Shown: piece by piece, positions 1 to 8,725 of the stretch
Layout of the letters: the number at the start of each line of letters is the position of its first letter
Numbering within the stretch: the first letter of the stretch is position 1
Assembly (NCBI GenBank): GCA_013202865.1
Contig: JABMRB010000858.1
Location: forward strand, 1 to 43,223
From: Candidatus Nealsoniibacteriota bacterium
Lineage (GTDB): Bacteria; Planctomycetota; Planctomycetia; Pirellulales; Thermoguttaceae
Direction: 5' to 3'
DNA length: 43,223 nt
Notes under the pieces: generated by a model
Told to the model about the DNA's origin: nothing
Seen by the model: the letters and a program-made list of their open reading frames with translations, nothing else
Database searches by the model: none
Translations under genes and position numbers: made by a program

Positions 1-388
1 CGAGGAAGACGTCGTAGTTCGTCCCCGGATCCAGGCCCGTGGCCGTGGTGGTCAGCACCGGAGCAGGAGTCCCCGGATCGTTAGAGTAGAACGAGGCGCC
101 GCCGGGCAACCCGGCCGCATCGATCCCCCCGTTGCCCCAGGCGCCCGGATTGTTGTAAGTCCAAAAGCCGTCGTCGATCCACATGCCGTCATGCGTTCCA
201 CTGACGGCCGGATCCTTGATGTAGTCGTCAACGGACAGGGTTAGTTTGTTGATCGTCGTTCCACCGACGCCGTACGTGGCGTCGGCGTAGATCGACCCCG
301 CCGGCAAGGCATCAAGAATGCTCTGCGCCGAAGCCGGGGCCGCGGCCATCGAGCCAAGTACCACACATGCTGCAATCAAGTTTCTCAT
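1..388 (-). CDS. Secreted protein of unknown function, 5' part only
   Basis: This is the N-terminal 129 codons of a minus-strand gene that runs off the left edge. The ATG at 388 is preceded by an AAGGAG ribosome-binding site about eight bases upstream. Residues 1-22 form a signal peptide with a likely cut after ASA. The mature part is rich in Gly, Asp, Thr and Tyr, and ends in a segment (TTATGLDPGTNYDVFL) that resembles a fibronectin-III-like strand of bacterial surface proteins. The family cannot be fixed because the C-terminus, where a PEP-CTERM anchor could lie, is outside the window. The gene is divergent from the XylR-type regulator and has a copy of the recurrent promoter box about 320 bases upstream, implying a leader of about 310 nt. 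Confidence 0.75.
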   Translation of the reverse strand, partial: MRNLIAACVVLGSMAAAPASAQSILDALPAGSIYADATYGVGGTTINKLTLSVDDYIKDPAVSGTHDGMWIDDGFWTYNNPGAWGNGGIDAAGLPGGASFYSNDPGTPAPVLTTTATGLDPGTNYDVFL

Positions 389-705
389 TGCTACGTCTCC
401 TTGAAAATGGAAAAAACGTTAGGGGGAGAATTGTGCGAATCGAGTCGTTCGTTGTCGGTTCCCCGCGCCGAGATCTCCTCGGAAGCCCTTGTCCGCCACA
501 ACAACGCGCCCTTCTCAGGGCTCGGCAATGCGCAGCAGACAGAAGATTCGACTAGGGGCCGGTGGCCAACGAGAGATCGCGGGAACAGACGACAATGTCA
601 GGAACCAATACCGTCCCGGCTGCTACGCAGCCGACGACCCGCATCGCTTGGCAACGAACTCTTGCCTCGTTCAGAAAAAAGCATCCTGATTCAACTCTAA
701 CCAAT

Positions 706-755
706 AATATAACCGACCGTTTGAGAAGAAGAAACCAGAATCGCGTCCGTTTATT
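706..755 (-). promoter_or_regulatory. Recurrent promoter box, copy E (faces 388)
   Basis: Read on the minus strand this is GGACGCGATTCTGGTTT followed by a TATATT hexamer (plus 706-711), with exactly 21 nt between GGTT (733-736) and the hexamer. The arrangement matches the other copies (7827, 13843, 25220, 30453), with a small insertion in the core. It faces the secreted-protein gene starting at 388. Promoter activity is inferred from position and motif. Confidence 0.45.
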
Positions 756-826
756 GCCGTAATATCGTATACCCCCCTGCGGGGGGCGGCTTGTGCGTTG
801 CCGTGTGCAAGGGCACGGTTTCTGCG

Positions 827-832
827 TATAAT
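827..832 (+). promoter_or_regulatory. Candidate -10 box for the XylR-type regulator
   Basis: A perfect TATAAT lies 50 bases upstream of the ATG at 882. No convincing -35 hexamer sits at 16-18 bp, so the assignment rests on the -10 alone. Confidence 0.35.
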
Positions 833-881
833 CGAGCCCGACTCGAAAACAACACCGCGTCTTCCTTGCCGACGATCTACC

Positions 882-2093
882 ATGAACCGCCGTTACCGCG
901 CATCCCGAAAGTCGTATCCCGAAGTGGCCGTGTTCGTCTCGTCGGCCGGCGTCTACGGACGTCGCCTGCTGGCAGGAGTCGCCGACTACATCGACCGTCA
1001 CGGACGGTGGTCCGTTTTTATCGATTCCTACGCGGCCGGACGCTTCGACAGCAAGTGGCTTCGCCGCTGGCAGGGCGACGGCGTGCTGGCTTTCATCGAG
1101 AACCGCCAGGACGCCCAGCGGTTGAAACGGCTGAAGATCCCGATCGTCGAAACCTACGGGCATTTGCGCGACCTGGGCCTGCCCCAGTTCGGCAACGACG
1201 AACACGCCATTGGCCGCGTGGCGGCCGAACATCTGCTCGAGCGCCGGTTCCGGAAGTTCGCCTTTTGCGGGTACCGCAACCAACCGTGGTCGCGGCGCCG
1301 ACACGAGGGCTTTGCCGAAGCGATTCAGCAGGCCGGGTTCTCCTGCACCCGTCACCTTACGGATCGCAAGCACAAGACCTTGCTCGATTGGCAGCGGGCT
1401 CGGCAGAAGCTTGTCGAGTGGCTCACCGAGATGCCTAAACCGCTTGCCGTGATGGCCTGTTCCGACCGTTGCGCCCAGCGCGTCCTCGATGCGTGTCGCC
1501 GGATCGAGCTGGCCGTGCCGGAAGAAGTGGCCGTCATCGGCGTGGACAACGACGAGACGCTGTGCCGGCTGTCCGACCCCTCGCTGAGCAGCGTGGCCGA
1601 CGATCCGCAACGGATCGGCTACGAGGCGGCCCGCCTGCTGGACGACCTGATCTCGGGCAAACGGCGGACGCGAGACTGCTTGCGGCCGAGGCTGTTTCCG
1701 CCTCGCGGCGTGGTCTCGTGCCGATCGACCGAGATCACGGTCGTCGACGACCCGGTCGTCGCCGAAGCGCTTACGGTGATCCACCGGCGCGCCCGGGAAA
1801 ACGTCACGGTCAAAGACGTGCTCCACGAGGTTGCCGTGTCGCGCAGCATCCTTTACGAACGCTTCAACAAAGCATTGGGGCGCTCGCCGCACGAGCACAT
1901 CATGCTCGTCCGCCTGCGGCGGGTGCAGGAGTTGCTCTTGCACACCTCCTGGCCGCTGCAGACGATTGCCCAAGAGACGGGTTTCGAGTACGCAGACTAC
2001 ATGGGGCGCGTTTTTCGCAAGCGTTTCGGCCTCACCCCCGGCCAATACCGTAGCCGCAACCGGCCCGCGGACGCAGATTCGGTGGGACCGTGA
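882..2093 (+). CDS. XylR-type transcriptional regulator (sugar-binding domain plus AraC HTH)
   Basis: A 403-residue DNA-binding regulator. Residues about 13-285 form a LacI/periplasmic-binding-like sensor domain (VAVFVSSAGVYGRRLLAGVADY at the start, VPEEVAVIGVDNDETLC near 225-245). Residues about 298-400 are an AraC-family double helix-turn-helix ending in the typical GLTPGQYR. This is the XylR domain order, in which a sugar bound to the sensor domain controls AraC-type DNA binding. The ATG at 882 is preferred over an in-frame upstream start at 798 because the homologous sensor domain begins just after it and TATAAT lies at 827; no strong ribosome-binding site is visible. It is adjacent to the secreted BNR-4 gene and is the only transcription factor in the window, so it is the best candidate to control the recurrent promoter boxes; that link is inferred. 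Confidence 0.9.
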   Translation: MNRRYRASRKSYPEVAVFVSSAGVYGRRLLAGVADYIDRHGRWSVFIDSYAAGRFDSKWLRRWQGDGVLAFIENRQDAQRLKRLKIPIVETYGHLRDLGLPQFGNDEHAIGRVAAEHLLERRFRKFAFCGYRNQPWSRRRHEGFAEAIQQAGFSCTRHLTDRKHKTLLDWQRARQKLVEWLTEMPKPLAVMACSDRCAQRVLDACRRIELAVPEEVAVIGVDNDETLCRLSDPSLSSVADDPQRIGYEAARLLDDLISGKRRTRDCLRPRLFPPRGVVSCRSTEITVVDDPVVAEALTVIHRRARENVTVKDVLHEVAVSRSILYERFNKALGRSPHEHIMLVRLRRVQELLLHTSWPLQTIAQETGFEYADYMGRVFRKRFGLTPGQYRSRNRPADADSVGP

Positions 2094-2176
2094 ATTGTAC
2101 GACGAAGCTCCGCCGGGAAATGGTTCAACCTCCCGTCTCGCGATCGAGCGGTTCGAGAATCGAAAGGAGCATTACG

Positions 2177-3619
2177 TTGCTCAAGCAAGCCGTGCCTGTT
2201 CTTCTGACTCTTGTCATTGTGCCATGCGTCGTCTGGACTGCCACGGCGGGTCGCGCCGATGCGCAGTACATGTTCGACGACATGAAAACTCACATGCCGA
2301 CCGGCACGCTCCATTTTGCCGACGACGGCGCGAGTTCCGCGATCAACGGGATCAATCGCCCGCCGGCGGTCTGTTTCAAGAACAAGACCTACGTCACGTA
2401 CCAAGGCGTGAACAACGCGCCGATGATTACGGTCTACGATCATGCCGCGAAGCAATGGGGGCCGCTGCTGAAGGCGGGGGCCAGTCCGCTTGGCGATACA
2501 GATACTCATGGCGCACCCTCAATGTTGATCGACAAGGAGGGCTATGTCCACCTCTTCTTCGGTTCCCACGGCGGCAAGCAGATGTACGTCAAGTCGCGCA
2601 ATCCGGAGGATATTACCGACTGGGTCGAAATGCCCCCGATCGTCGGCAACATGACCTATCCCAATGCCGTCGCTTTGGAATCGGGCGAGTTGGTGATGAT
2701 CGGCCGCACCGGGGGCGGACACGCGTCGCCCTGGGGGGAGATGTCCTCCCGAGACGGCGGTGCGACCTGGAGCGCCCCGAAGTCGATCGTCGACTACCGC
2801 CCGCATGGGATCTACGGCGCTACGACCGCCGGCACCGACGGCAAGACCCTCCATTTCGGCTGGTGTTTCCAGAACAAGCGCCTCACGGATAAGCACGCCT
2901 TTATGGACGTCATGCGAAAGAAGCAAAACTGGTGGACCGGCGTCTGGGACGAACGTCACCACGTGTTTTACGCCATGCGCGATGAGAAGGGCGTTTGGCG
3001 AAACGTCGAAGGACGAGCACTGAAGACGCCGATCGGCTTAGAGCAATCCTTTGAGCAGTGTCTCGTCTATCGCGGCGATTGGCCCGAGCACGGCCAGCAC
3101 CCGATTGTGGAGGTCGATTCGAACGATCGTCCTTGCCTGACGTTCGTCAATGGTCGTTTACCGGACGACCGCAAGCTCTGGACCGCCGATACGGTGGATT
3201 ATGACCAGAAGTTCGCAAGCTTTGACGGCACGAAATGGAACGTCTCCTCGATCACGCAGACCGATTCGATGTGGGATATGGGCCAGGCCGTCTTCTTCGG
3301 ACCCGAAAAGGGCCAGATCGACGTTTACCTCGTTGCGGGAGGTTCGAGGATCGACGGCAGAATCACGACCTACGGCCGCTGGGGCGGCGATATTCAACTC
3401 TGGCGGAGCTTGGACGACGGCAAGACGTGGAAGAAGCAGGCCGACGTCCACACTTTCCTGAGATCCGGACGGCTATTCAACTACCCGACGCGCGTTGTAA
3501 ACCATCATCCGGACGGAAGAATCGTCTTCGTGAACTTCACAACCGATCAAGGCTATCGCTCGAACGATTTTCGCCACAACGTTTATCTCTATGGCGATTC
3601 CGGCTTCTGCCGCAAATAG
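2177..3619 (+). CDS. Secreted BNR-4 family beta-propeller protein (possible polysaccharide lyase)
   Basis: The 480-residue product is probably exported. I chose the TTG at 2177 because AAAGGAG sits seven bases upstream and the protein then begins directly with a signal peptide (MLKQAVPVLLTLVIVPC..., cut near GRADAQ). A longer frame could begin with the GTG at 2090, overlapping the regulator's stop. The body has BNR/Asp-box-like strands (SSRDGGATWSAPKSI, RSLDDGKTWKKQ) and repeated His/Tyr/Arg-rich blades of the BNR-4 type. That propeller fold is shared by some ulvan or rhamnogalacturonan-type lyases, but the sequence alone does not identify a substrate. Its 3' end overlaps the convergent cytochrome gene by 31 bp. 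Confidence 0.75.
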   Translation: MLKQAVPVLLTLVIVPCVVWTATAGRADAQYMFDDMKTHMPTGTLHFADDGASSAINGINRPPAVCFKNKTYVTYQGVNNAPMITVYDHAAKQWGPLLKAGASPLGDTDTHGAPSMLIDKEGYVHLFFGSHGGKQMYVKSRNPEDITDWVEMPPIVGNMTYPNAVALESGELVMIGRTGGGHASPWGEMSSRDGGATWSAPKSIVDYRPHGIYGATTAGTDGKTLHFGWCFQNKRLTDKHAFMDVMRKKQNWWTGVWDERHHVFYAMRDEKGVWRNVEGRALKTPIGLEQSFEQCLVYRGDWPEHGQHPIVEVDSNDRPCLTFVNGRLPDDRKLWTADTVDYDQKFASFDGTKWNVSSITQTDSMWDMGQAVFFGPEKGQIDVYLVAGGSRIDGRITTYGRWGGDIQLWRSLDDGKTWKKQADVHTFLRSGRLFNYPTRVVNHHPDGRIVFVNFTTDQGYRSNDFRHNVYLYGDSGFCRK

Positions 3620-6600
3620 GAAGGTTGCGGGCGATCGGTGACCCCGCGTGTGGTTGGCACGTGCCAGAACGTCTTGAAGTAGGCTTTGTCGGCGGCGTAA
3701 ACGTCGATCGGGTCCTTGGCCAAATCGAATGAGGCCGGCAGCACGCCGCAACGTTTCATCTCGCGGACGTAGTGGTGATTGGGCTTGAAGCCCGGCATGT
3801 CGAATCGCTTGATCTCGTTAAGCCTTGCCCGGGCCGCCTGGAGATGGACGAGGATCGTCCGGTAATCGGCGTCGTCGGGGTCGTCGAAGACGATCGGGTG
3901 ATGGATGGCGCCCGGGCGCTGGCCGCGGTTTTCGGCGACCTCTTTCGGCTCGGAGATTTCTGAGACCGGCAGTCCGTCGGCGTATCCGCCGGCCCGTTTT
4001 GAGAGGGCCGTCATGAGGAACAACGATTTCTCCGGTCGACTCAGGTTGAACACGCGATGCCGCGAATAGCGGCTCAGCGGCCGCCGCCAGGAGAGAAAAT
4101 CGTAATAGCTGTCCAGTGGAATGCCGGCCGTGACGTGATAGGGCAATTGCTTATTGGAGTGGCACGCGCCGCAACGCCGCGTGACGGCCTCCACGGCCGG
4201 ACCGGTCGAAGGCCAATCGTCGGCCAACTCGCGACTGAACTCGTGGTGCGCCCAGTCGCCGCCGACCTGGCCCGTGCCGTAGGCGGCGTAGGTGCCCGGG
4301 TACGTCGCTCCCACGTCGATCCAGAGCCGAACCAGCTTCTTTTCGTGCGGCGTGAGTTGCACGTCGTAGTGGCTCGGCTCGATCATCTTCATCAGCGGCG
4401 AGGCGGAACTGTAGGTCACGTAGGGCCGGTCGTTGCCGTACTGCCGACCCGAGTCGTTACGCGGAACGCCCTGCGTGTCCTTGATTTGCCAATTCAGGTA
4501 GAGCGAGTAATAACTCAGCGAAAAAACGGGCCCCCGATCGCCGCTGAGCACGATGGTTCCCGCGGGCTTGTCCGGGTTGTGGCACTTGACGCAATGGCGG
4601 TCGAAGATCGGCTGGATGTCGCGTGGAAAGTCCATGATTGGCGACACGTCGGCGATCGGCCTGATCTTGCTCGGCTCGCGGCTCATGGCCATCTGGCCGG
4701 TTCCGGGGCGCTGGCTAGGTGTCTGCTGACGCGGTTCATGGCAGCCGACGCAACTGAGCTTCTCGCCCGGCTGTAGTGTGACGAAGCTGCGCATCTGTTT
4801 GATCGACTTGCCGTTTTCGTCCAGCAGGGCGAAGTAGACGCTTCGCAAGGGCGGGACCTCGAAACAGGCCGACCCGTCGGTTTCGACCGGCACCGTGCCA
4901 AGGATTCGCTTGATGGTCGAGGTCACGCCGTGTCCGATCGGCTGCGACCCGCCGCCGGTGAAGTTGGCCGGCTTGGGCAGGTCTTCCATGACCAGCAGTT
5001 GCTTGACGGCCCCGCGCTGGACGCCAGCCATCTTCCGGCCCTCGTAGACGTCGCTGAGGAACACGGTGGCCGAATCCTGGGCCAGGTCGATTCGCGGCGA
5101 GAGGATCTGCTCGCGCGGTCGGCGGATGACGGGTCGCGGCTCTTGCACCGGATGGCCTTGGGCCGTGTAAAACGCCGAGGTTTCTCCGCGGCCGTTCATC
5201 AGGCCAATCGTATGGTCGTCGACGACCACCAGAAACGCGTCGGCCGAGAGCGGATAGGGATCGCGGTAGTTCTTGCCCCCGGTAATGTTTCGCATCGATG
5301 AAGTTTGGTTCGGTCCGTGCCGACCGGTGGCCACGGCGACGTGGCCAGCGTGTTCGTTCTGGCCATGGTGCGGGCTGTTGATCAACACGATCTGATCCGT
5401 GCCGGGGATCGGTCGGCCGTCGATGAACACGCCACCGGGGATCTGGTTGCCGTAATAGACCATTTGCCCGGTCCCGTCCGGGTTCATCGTCCACAGGTGG
5501 TGGAAGGTGACCGTATCGCGATTGACGTATTCCCAACGCGTATAAAGGACTCGTCCGTCGGGCAATACGGCCGGCGTGTTCTCGGTGAACGAACCGGACG
5601 AAAGCATGCGAATGTTCTTACCGTCGGAGTCGCAACGGTAGAGCACGGCCGTTTCGGCGTACCAGCAGCCGATCCAGCGATGGCATCGGGTCGAGCAGAA
5701 GACGATGTCGCCGTCGGGCAAGTAAGTCGGCTCGACGTCGTCGTCCGGCCCGTCGGTCAACTGCCGCAAGCCCGTGCCATCGCTGCCAATTTCATACAAG
5801 TGATAGCGATGCGTGCCGCCCTTGCGATAGGACAAAAGGATTTTCTGGGCGTCGTAGTGGACCTGCGGATCGCGGACCGCCCCGCCCGGGTCGTCGATCA
5901 GATCGGTCACCTTACCGGTGCGGAAGTTGAGCTTGGTCAGCCGCGTGCCGTCTTCCCCATAGAACCAGACGCTCGGATCGACGCACGAGTAGCCGAAGTT
6001 GGCGTAGTAATGGTTGGCCGTATCCCGACCGTGTCCCCGTTGGGCGAAAACGATCTCTTCGACGCTCAGTTCTTTCAAACGCTCGACCGCCGGCGGCTTT
6101 TGAGCCAACATGGCGTCGACTTGGGCCTGACGCTCTTGTGCCTGACGGGTTCTTCGGGCGAGGTGGGCCGCCTTCACTGCCTCCGCGCGGGCCGGCGCGT
6201 TGTATCGGGCTTGGACCTCTTTGGCCGAAAGGGCCCGATTCCAAATCGAGATTTCGTCGACGTACCCGCGAAAACGGAAGGCGTCATTCGCGTGCTTCGT
6301 GGCCGAGTCGCCGATCCCCAGGGCGTCGTCCGGTTCGCCGATGGTGCCGTCGAAGGTGGCCGTTCGGGTCAGATTCCCGTCCAAGTAGACGGCAAGCTTG
6401 CTAATGCTCGGGCTGTGTTCGTTACGTTCGGCCACGCCCACGAGGTGATGCATCTGGCCGACGGCGACCGAGCCGCCTTCGCAGAAGAGGTAGGTTCCGT
6501 CACTCTGGCCATGGCCGAGGCTGAGCAAGGTTTTGTTCAGTGCAAGCTGATACGAATAGGCCGGCCCGCCGCCCCATTTCATCACCAGCCGAGTCCATCC

Positions 6601-6933
6601 TCCGATCTGGGTGGGATAGACCCAGGCTTCGATCGTATAGCTGGGTCCCAGTTGTACGTCGGAGGAGCCTTCGTTGGACAGATACTGCGCATCGCCCGGC
6701 TCGACGCCCAAGGCGATCGCCCTGTCGAGGACACCCGGCAGTTCGTCGGCCGAGACGTACCGCGCCGCACCGCCGACGACATTCAAGTCGTCGCGCACTT
6801 CACCAGCCCGGTCGGCCGTCGAGCCGTTGAAATCCCAGTGGGCTACCAGCGCCTTCTCCGAAGGGACCTCGGTCCCGGTCGTCGACGCGGCACACAGGAC
6901 AACGAGCCAACACGTGGGAAACAGTTTCTTCAT
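3589..6933 (-). CDS. Exported LamG / PD40 / hydrazine-synthase-alpha-like multiheme cytochrome
   Basis: A 1114-residue exported protein with a signal peptide (MKKLFPTCWLVVLCAAS). Residues about 25-245 form a LamG/concanavalin-like jelly roll (VAHWDFNGSTADRAG, YTIEAWVYP, GYVDEISIWNRALSAKEV). Residues about 285-640 are a TolB/PD40-type propeller (IGSDGTGLRQLTDGPDDD, LPDGRVLYTRWEYV) of the sort found in the middle domain of hydrazine synthase alpha. Three CXXCH heme c motifs follow: CVGCH near 728, CVKCH near 781 and CGACH near 920. Such proteins are common in planctomycetes with no link to anammox. The ATG at 6933 follows GGAAGG. It lies 48 bp downstream of the SDR gene and is probably co-transcribed with it. 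A shorter paralogue is at 30543. Role inferred: carbohydrate-associated periplasmic electron transfer or a surface protein. Confidence 0.8.
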   Translation of the reverse strand: MKKLFPTCWLVVLCAASTTGTEVPSEKALVAHWDFNGSTADRAGEVRDDLNVVGGAARYVSADELPGVLDRAIALGVEPGDAQYLSNEGSSDVQLGPSYTIEAWVYPTQIGGWTRLVMKWGGGPAYSYQLALNKTLLSLGHGQSDGTYLFCEGGSVAVGQMHHLVGVAERNEHSPSISKLAVYLDGNLTRTATFDGTIGEPDDALGIGDSATKHANDAFRFRGYVDEISIWNRALSAKEVQARYNAPARAEAVKAAHLARRTRQAQERQAQVDAMLAQKPPAVERLKELSVEEIVFAQRGHGRDTANHYYANFGYSCVDPSVWFYGEDGTRLTKLNFRTGKVTDLIDDPGGAVRDPQVHYDAQKILLSYRKGGTHRYHLYEIGSDGTGLRQLTDGPDDDVEPTYLPDGDIVFCSTRCHRWIGCWYAETAVLYRCDSDGKNIRMLSSGSFTENTPAVLPDGRVLYTRWEYVNRDTVTFHHLWTMNPDGTGQMVYYGNQIPGGVFIDGRPIPGTDQIVLINSPHHGQNEHAGHVAVATGRHGPNQTSSMRNITGGKNYRDPYPLSADAFLVVVDDHTIGLMNGRGETSAFYTAQGHPVQEPRPVIRRPREQILSPRIDLAQDSATVFLSDVYEGRKMAGVQRGAVKQLLVMEDLPKPANFTGGGSQPIGHGVTSTIKRILGTVPVETDGSACFEVPPLRSVYFALLDENGKSIKQMRSFVTLQPGEKLSCVGCHEPRQQTPSQRPGTGQMAMSREPSKIRPIADVSPIMDFPRDIQPIFDRHCVKCHNPDKPAGTIVLSGDRGPVFSLSYYSLYLNWQIKDTQGVPRNDSGRQYGNDRPYVTYSSASPLMKMIEPSHYDVQLTPHEKKLVRLWIDVGATYPGTYAAYGTGQVGGDWAHHEFSRELADDWPSTGPAVEAVTRRCGACHSNKQLPYHVTAGIPLDSYYDFLSWRRPLSRYSRHRVFNLSRPEKSLFLMTALSKRAGGYADGLPVSEISEPKEVAENRGQRPGAIHHPIVFDDPDDADYRTILVHLQAARARLNEIKRFDMPGFKPNHHYVREMKRCGVLPASFDLAKDPIDVYAADKAYFKTFWHVPTTRGVTDRPQPSYLRQKPESP

Positions 6934-6981
6934 GGAGTTGCCTTCCGATACGTGCCCGAATCACAAAAAGCTACTTGGTTC

Positions 6982-7770
6982 CTAATACTGCTTCAAGTAA
7001 CCGCCGTCCATGGCGATGGAAGTTCCGTTGAAGAACTCTCCGCGCGGGGAGGCCAGAAATGCAACAAAGGCGCCCAAGTCTTCCGGCTTGCCGAACTTGG
7101 CTGCCGGCGATAGTTTCTTCCAGTTGTCGAGGACCTGTTCGGTGGAAACGCCCTCCTCTTCCGCGTACTTTCCTGCCAGGTCCGTTACCAACGGCGTGTC
7201 GAAGTAGCCGGGGCAGAGCACGTTGGCCGTGACGCCGTCGGCGGCGGCTTCGGTGGCGATGCACTTCGAGAAACCGTTGATGCCCGTGCGAAGCGTGCTT
7301 TGCACGACCGACGATTCTTCCGGCTGCAATCCGGTTGCCGAGCCGATGTAGATCAGACGACCATAGTCGCGCTCTCTCATGCCGGGCAATAGGCCGCGGG
7401 TCAAGCTAATGGCCGGCCGCAGGATCAGGTCGATGCCCTCCTCCCAATGTTCGTCCGTTGCTCGGGTAAACGGGAACGTCGGCGGGTGGCCCGTGCTGAG
7501 CACGAGAATATCGACTGCTCCCAGCACGGCCTCGGCACGATCCAGCAATTCGCCGACTTCTTGCCGATTTCGCAGGTCGGCCGCAACGCCCGTGACTTGG
7601 CTGCCCGTCTCCTGGGCAATCTGCTCGGCGGCATTGTTGGCTCGATCGGCATCGCGGGAGCAGAGGACAACTCGAACACCCTCAGCAGCAAGCTCTTTGG
7701 CACAAGCAAAGCCCAAGCCGTAGCTTGCGCCGGTTACCAGGGCTGTTTTTCCGTTTAGTCCCAACTCCAT
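6982..7770 (-). CDS. SDR family oxidoreductase, non-canonical active site
   Basis: A 262-residue cytoplasmic Rossmann enzyme. The cofactor motif TGASYGLG is at 13-20, the NAG-like strand is replaced by LSTGHP (91-96), the catalytic-loop Ser is at 144 (IGSATG), and the PG motif is in VLCPGYFDTPLV. The YxxxK pair is missing: by alignment with ordinary family members, Tyr is Gln157 and Lys is Arg161 (QSTLR). SDRs of this kind with an S...R pattern occur in a branch often annotated as 3-oxoacyl-ACP reductase-like, with unknown substrates. Start ATG 7770 has AGGCGG upstream. It is the first gene of a minus-strand unit reading from the divergent promoter element at 7827-8015; the cytochrome gene follows. 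A sugar or keto-sugar substrate is plausible from context only. Confidence 0.85.
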   Translation of the reverse strand: MELGLNGKTALVTGASYGLGFACAKELAAEGVRVVLCSRDADRANNAAEQIAQETGSQVTGVAADLRNRQEVGELLDRAEAVLGAVDILVLSTGHPPTFPFTRATDEHWEEGIDLILRPAISLTRGLLPGMRERDYGRLIYIGSATGLQPEESSVVQSTLRTGINGFSKCIATEAAADGVTANVLCPGYFDTPLVTDLAGKYAEEEGVSTEQVLDNWKKLSPAAKFGKPEDLGAFVAFLASPRGEFFNGTSIAMDGGYLKQY

Positions 7771-7826
7771 GGTACCGCCTATCTGTCGATTTACGGGGCT
7801 CTCTACGGAGAAGTTGCATCGGCATC

Positions 7827-8015
7827 AGCATAGCACGTCAAGTATCTCGCTTGAACCGGAGGATCGTCTTTTCTCGCCGGAATTTCGTCCGGGCCATTGA
7901 GATCGGAAAAGCGGTCTTCTCCTCGCCTGTCGGGTGTCGCGGAATCGTCGGACGAACTTCCGGCGAGAAAAGGACGTTTTTCCGGTTGCCAATTCGAGCG
8001 ATGACGCGATATCTT
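7827..8015. promoter_or_regulatory. Divergent promoter element, copy A (~190 bp)
   Basis: Two inverted arms (7854-7882 and 7958-7987) match at 26 of 30 aligned positions, with three mismatches and one gap. Each arm reads outward as the box GACG..TTTCCGGTT. Outward from each arm, 21-22 nt away, lies a TATRYT-like hexamer: TATGCT on the minus strand (7827-7832), facing the SDR gene, and TATCTT on the plus strand (8010-8015), facing the GH88/105 gene. The reverse complement of the whole region, including the part between the arms, is recognisably the same sequence as 25036-25225. Predicted leaders to both start codons are about 50 nt. Confidence 0.6.
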
Positions 8016-8071
8016 GTTATCGACGCTAGAAAAGACTCGCCAGCTATGTTAAGAGCAAAGGAGAGGCCAAC

Positions 8072-8725
8072 GTGTTTGAGCGAATCGTCGCGATGGCCAT
8101 TGGGATTTCCGCAGTTCAGGCGGCTTGGGCCGCATCGCCGGAGGACGAAAAGACTGCCCAAGCAGTGGTCGACCTGATGGTCAAGGTCAACCGCTATCAA
8201 CGAGAGCATCCCTGGAGGGAGACGGACCGCGGTTGGATCCGCGCCACCTATTACACGGGAGTCATGGGACTTTACCGGACAACGAAAGATCCGGCCGTGC
8301 TCGAGCAGGCGCTCGCCTGGGCCAATAAGCACGGATGGCAGGCCGGCAGAGAAAGTCACCTTGTCAACGCGAACACGTGCGGCCAGACATGGCTGGAACT
8401 CTACTTCCTCGATCCGCAGCCTAAGCGCATCAAGCACGCCCGGGCCTACGCCGATAAACGTATTGCACAGGTCGCTGCGGGCGAGGCGATCCAAAAGGGC
8501 TGGGACTACGTCGATACGCTCTACGTCGGTCCGCCGACCTGCGCTATGCTCGGCAAGGCTACCGGGGAGAAGAAGTATTACGACTACATGCACCAGACCT
8601 ACTGGGAAGTGGTCGACCATCTGTTCGACAAGGAGTACGGACTGTTCTATCGCGACAAGAAGTACTTCGATGCGAAGACGGACAGCGGAAAGAAAGTCTT
8701 CTGGTCCCAGGGCAACGAGCCATGA
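8072..8725 (+). pseudogene. GH88/GH105-type unsaturated uronyl hydrolase, C-terminally truncated
   Basis: 217 residues with a signal peptide (cut near AAWA), then the alpha/alpha-barrel start of the GH88/GH105 family: WIRATYYTGVMGLYRTT, LYVGPPTCAMLGKATGEKKYYDYM and LYFRDKKYFD-like FYRDKKYFD. Family members run on for another roughly 150 residues after a WSRGNGW motif. Here the frame reaches FWSQGN and stops after Glu-Pro, exactly where the next gene begins; the TGA overlaps that gene's ATG. The barrel is therefore incomplete and catalysis is doubtful. The start is GTG with AAGGAGAGG upstream. Intact relatives remove unsaturated uronic acids produced by lyases. The break looks like a recombination joint with the downstream gene. 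Confidence 0.75.

Larger units (their letters stand above)
389..881. other. Divergent intergenic region, no gene seen
   Basis: This stretch separates the secreted-protein gene (minus) from the regulator gene (plus). It contains short open frames with no ribosome-binding site or recognisable content. Identifiable signals are the minus-facing promoter box at 706-755, a C6-TGC-G6 hairpin at 772-786 and a plus-facing TATAAT at 827-832. Confidence 0.6.

Noticed and set aside
552-2045. A 497-codon minus-strand open frame opposite the XylR-type regulator
   Set aside because: Antisense to a clear regulator; such long shadow frames are expected in GC-rich DNA. No domain is recognisable.
5305-7113. 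A 602-codon plus-strand open frame opposite the LamG/PD40 cytochrome
   Set aside because: The minus-strand frame has a signal peptide, heme motifs and a LamG domain; the plus frame has none.
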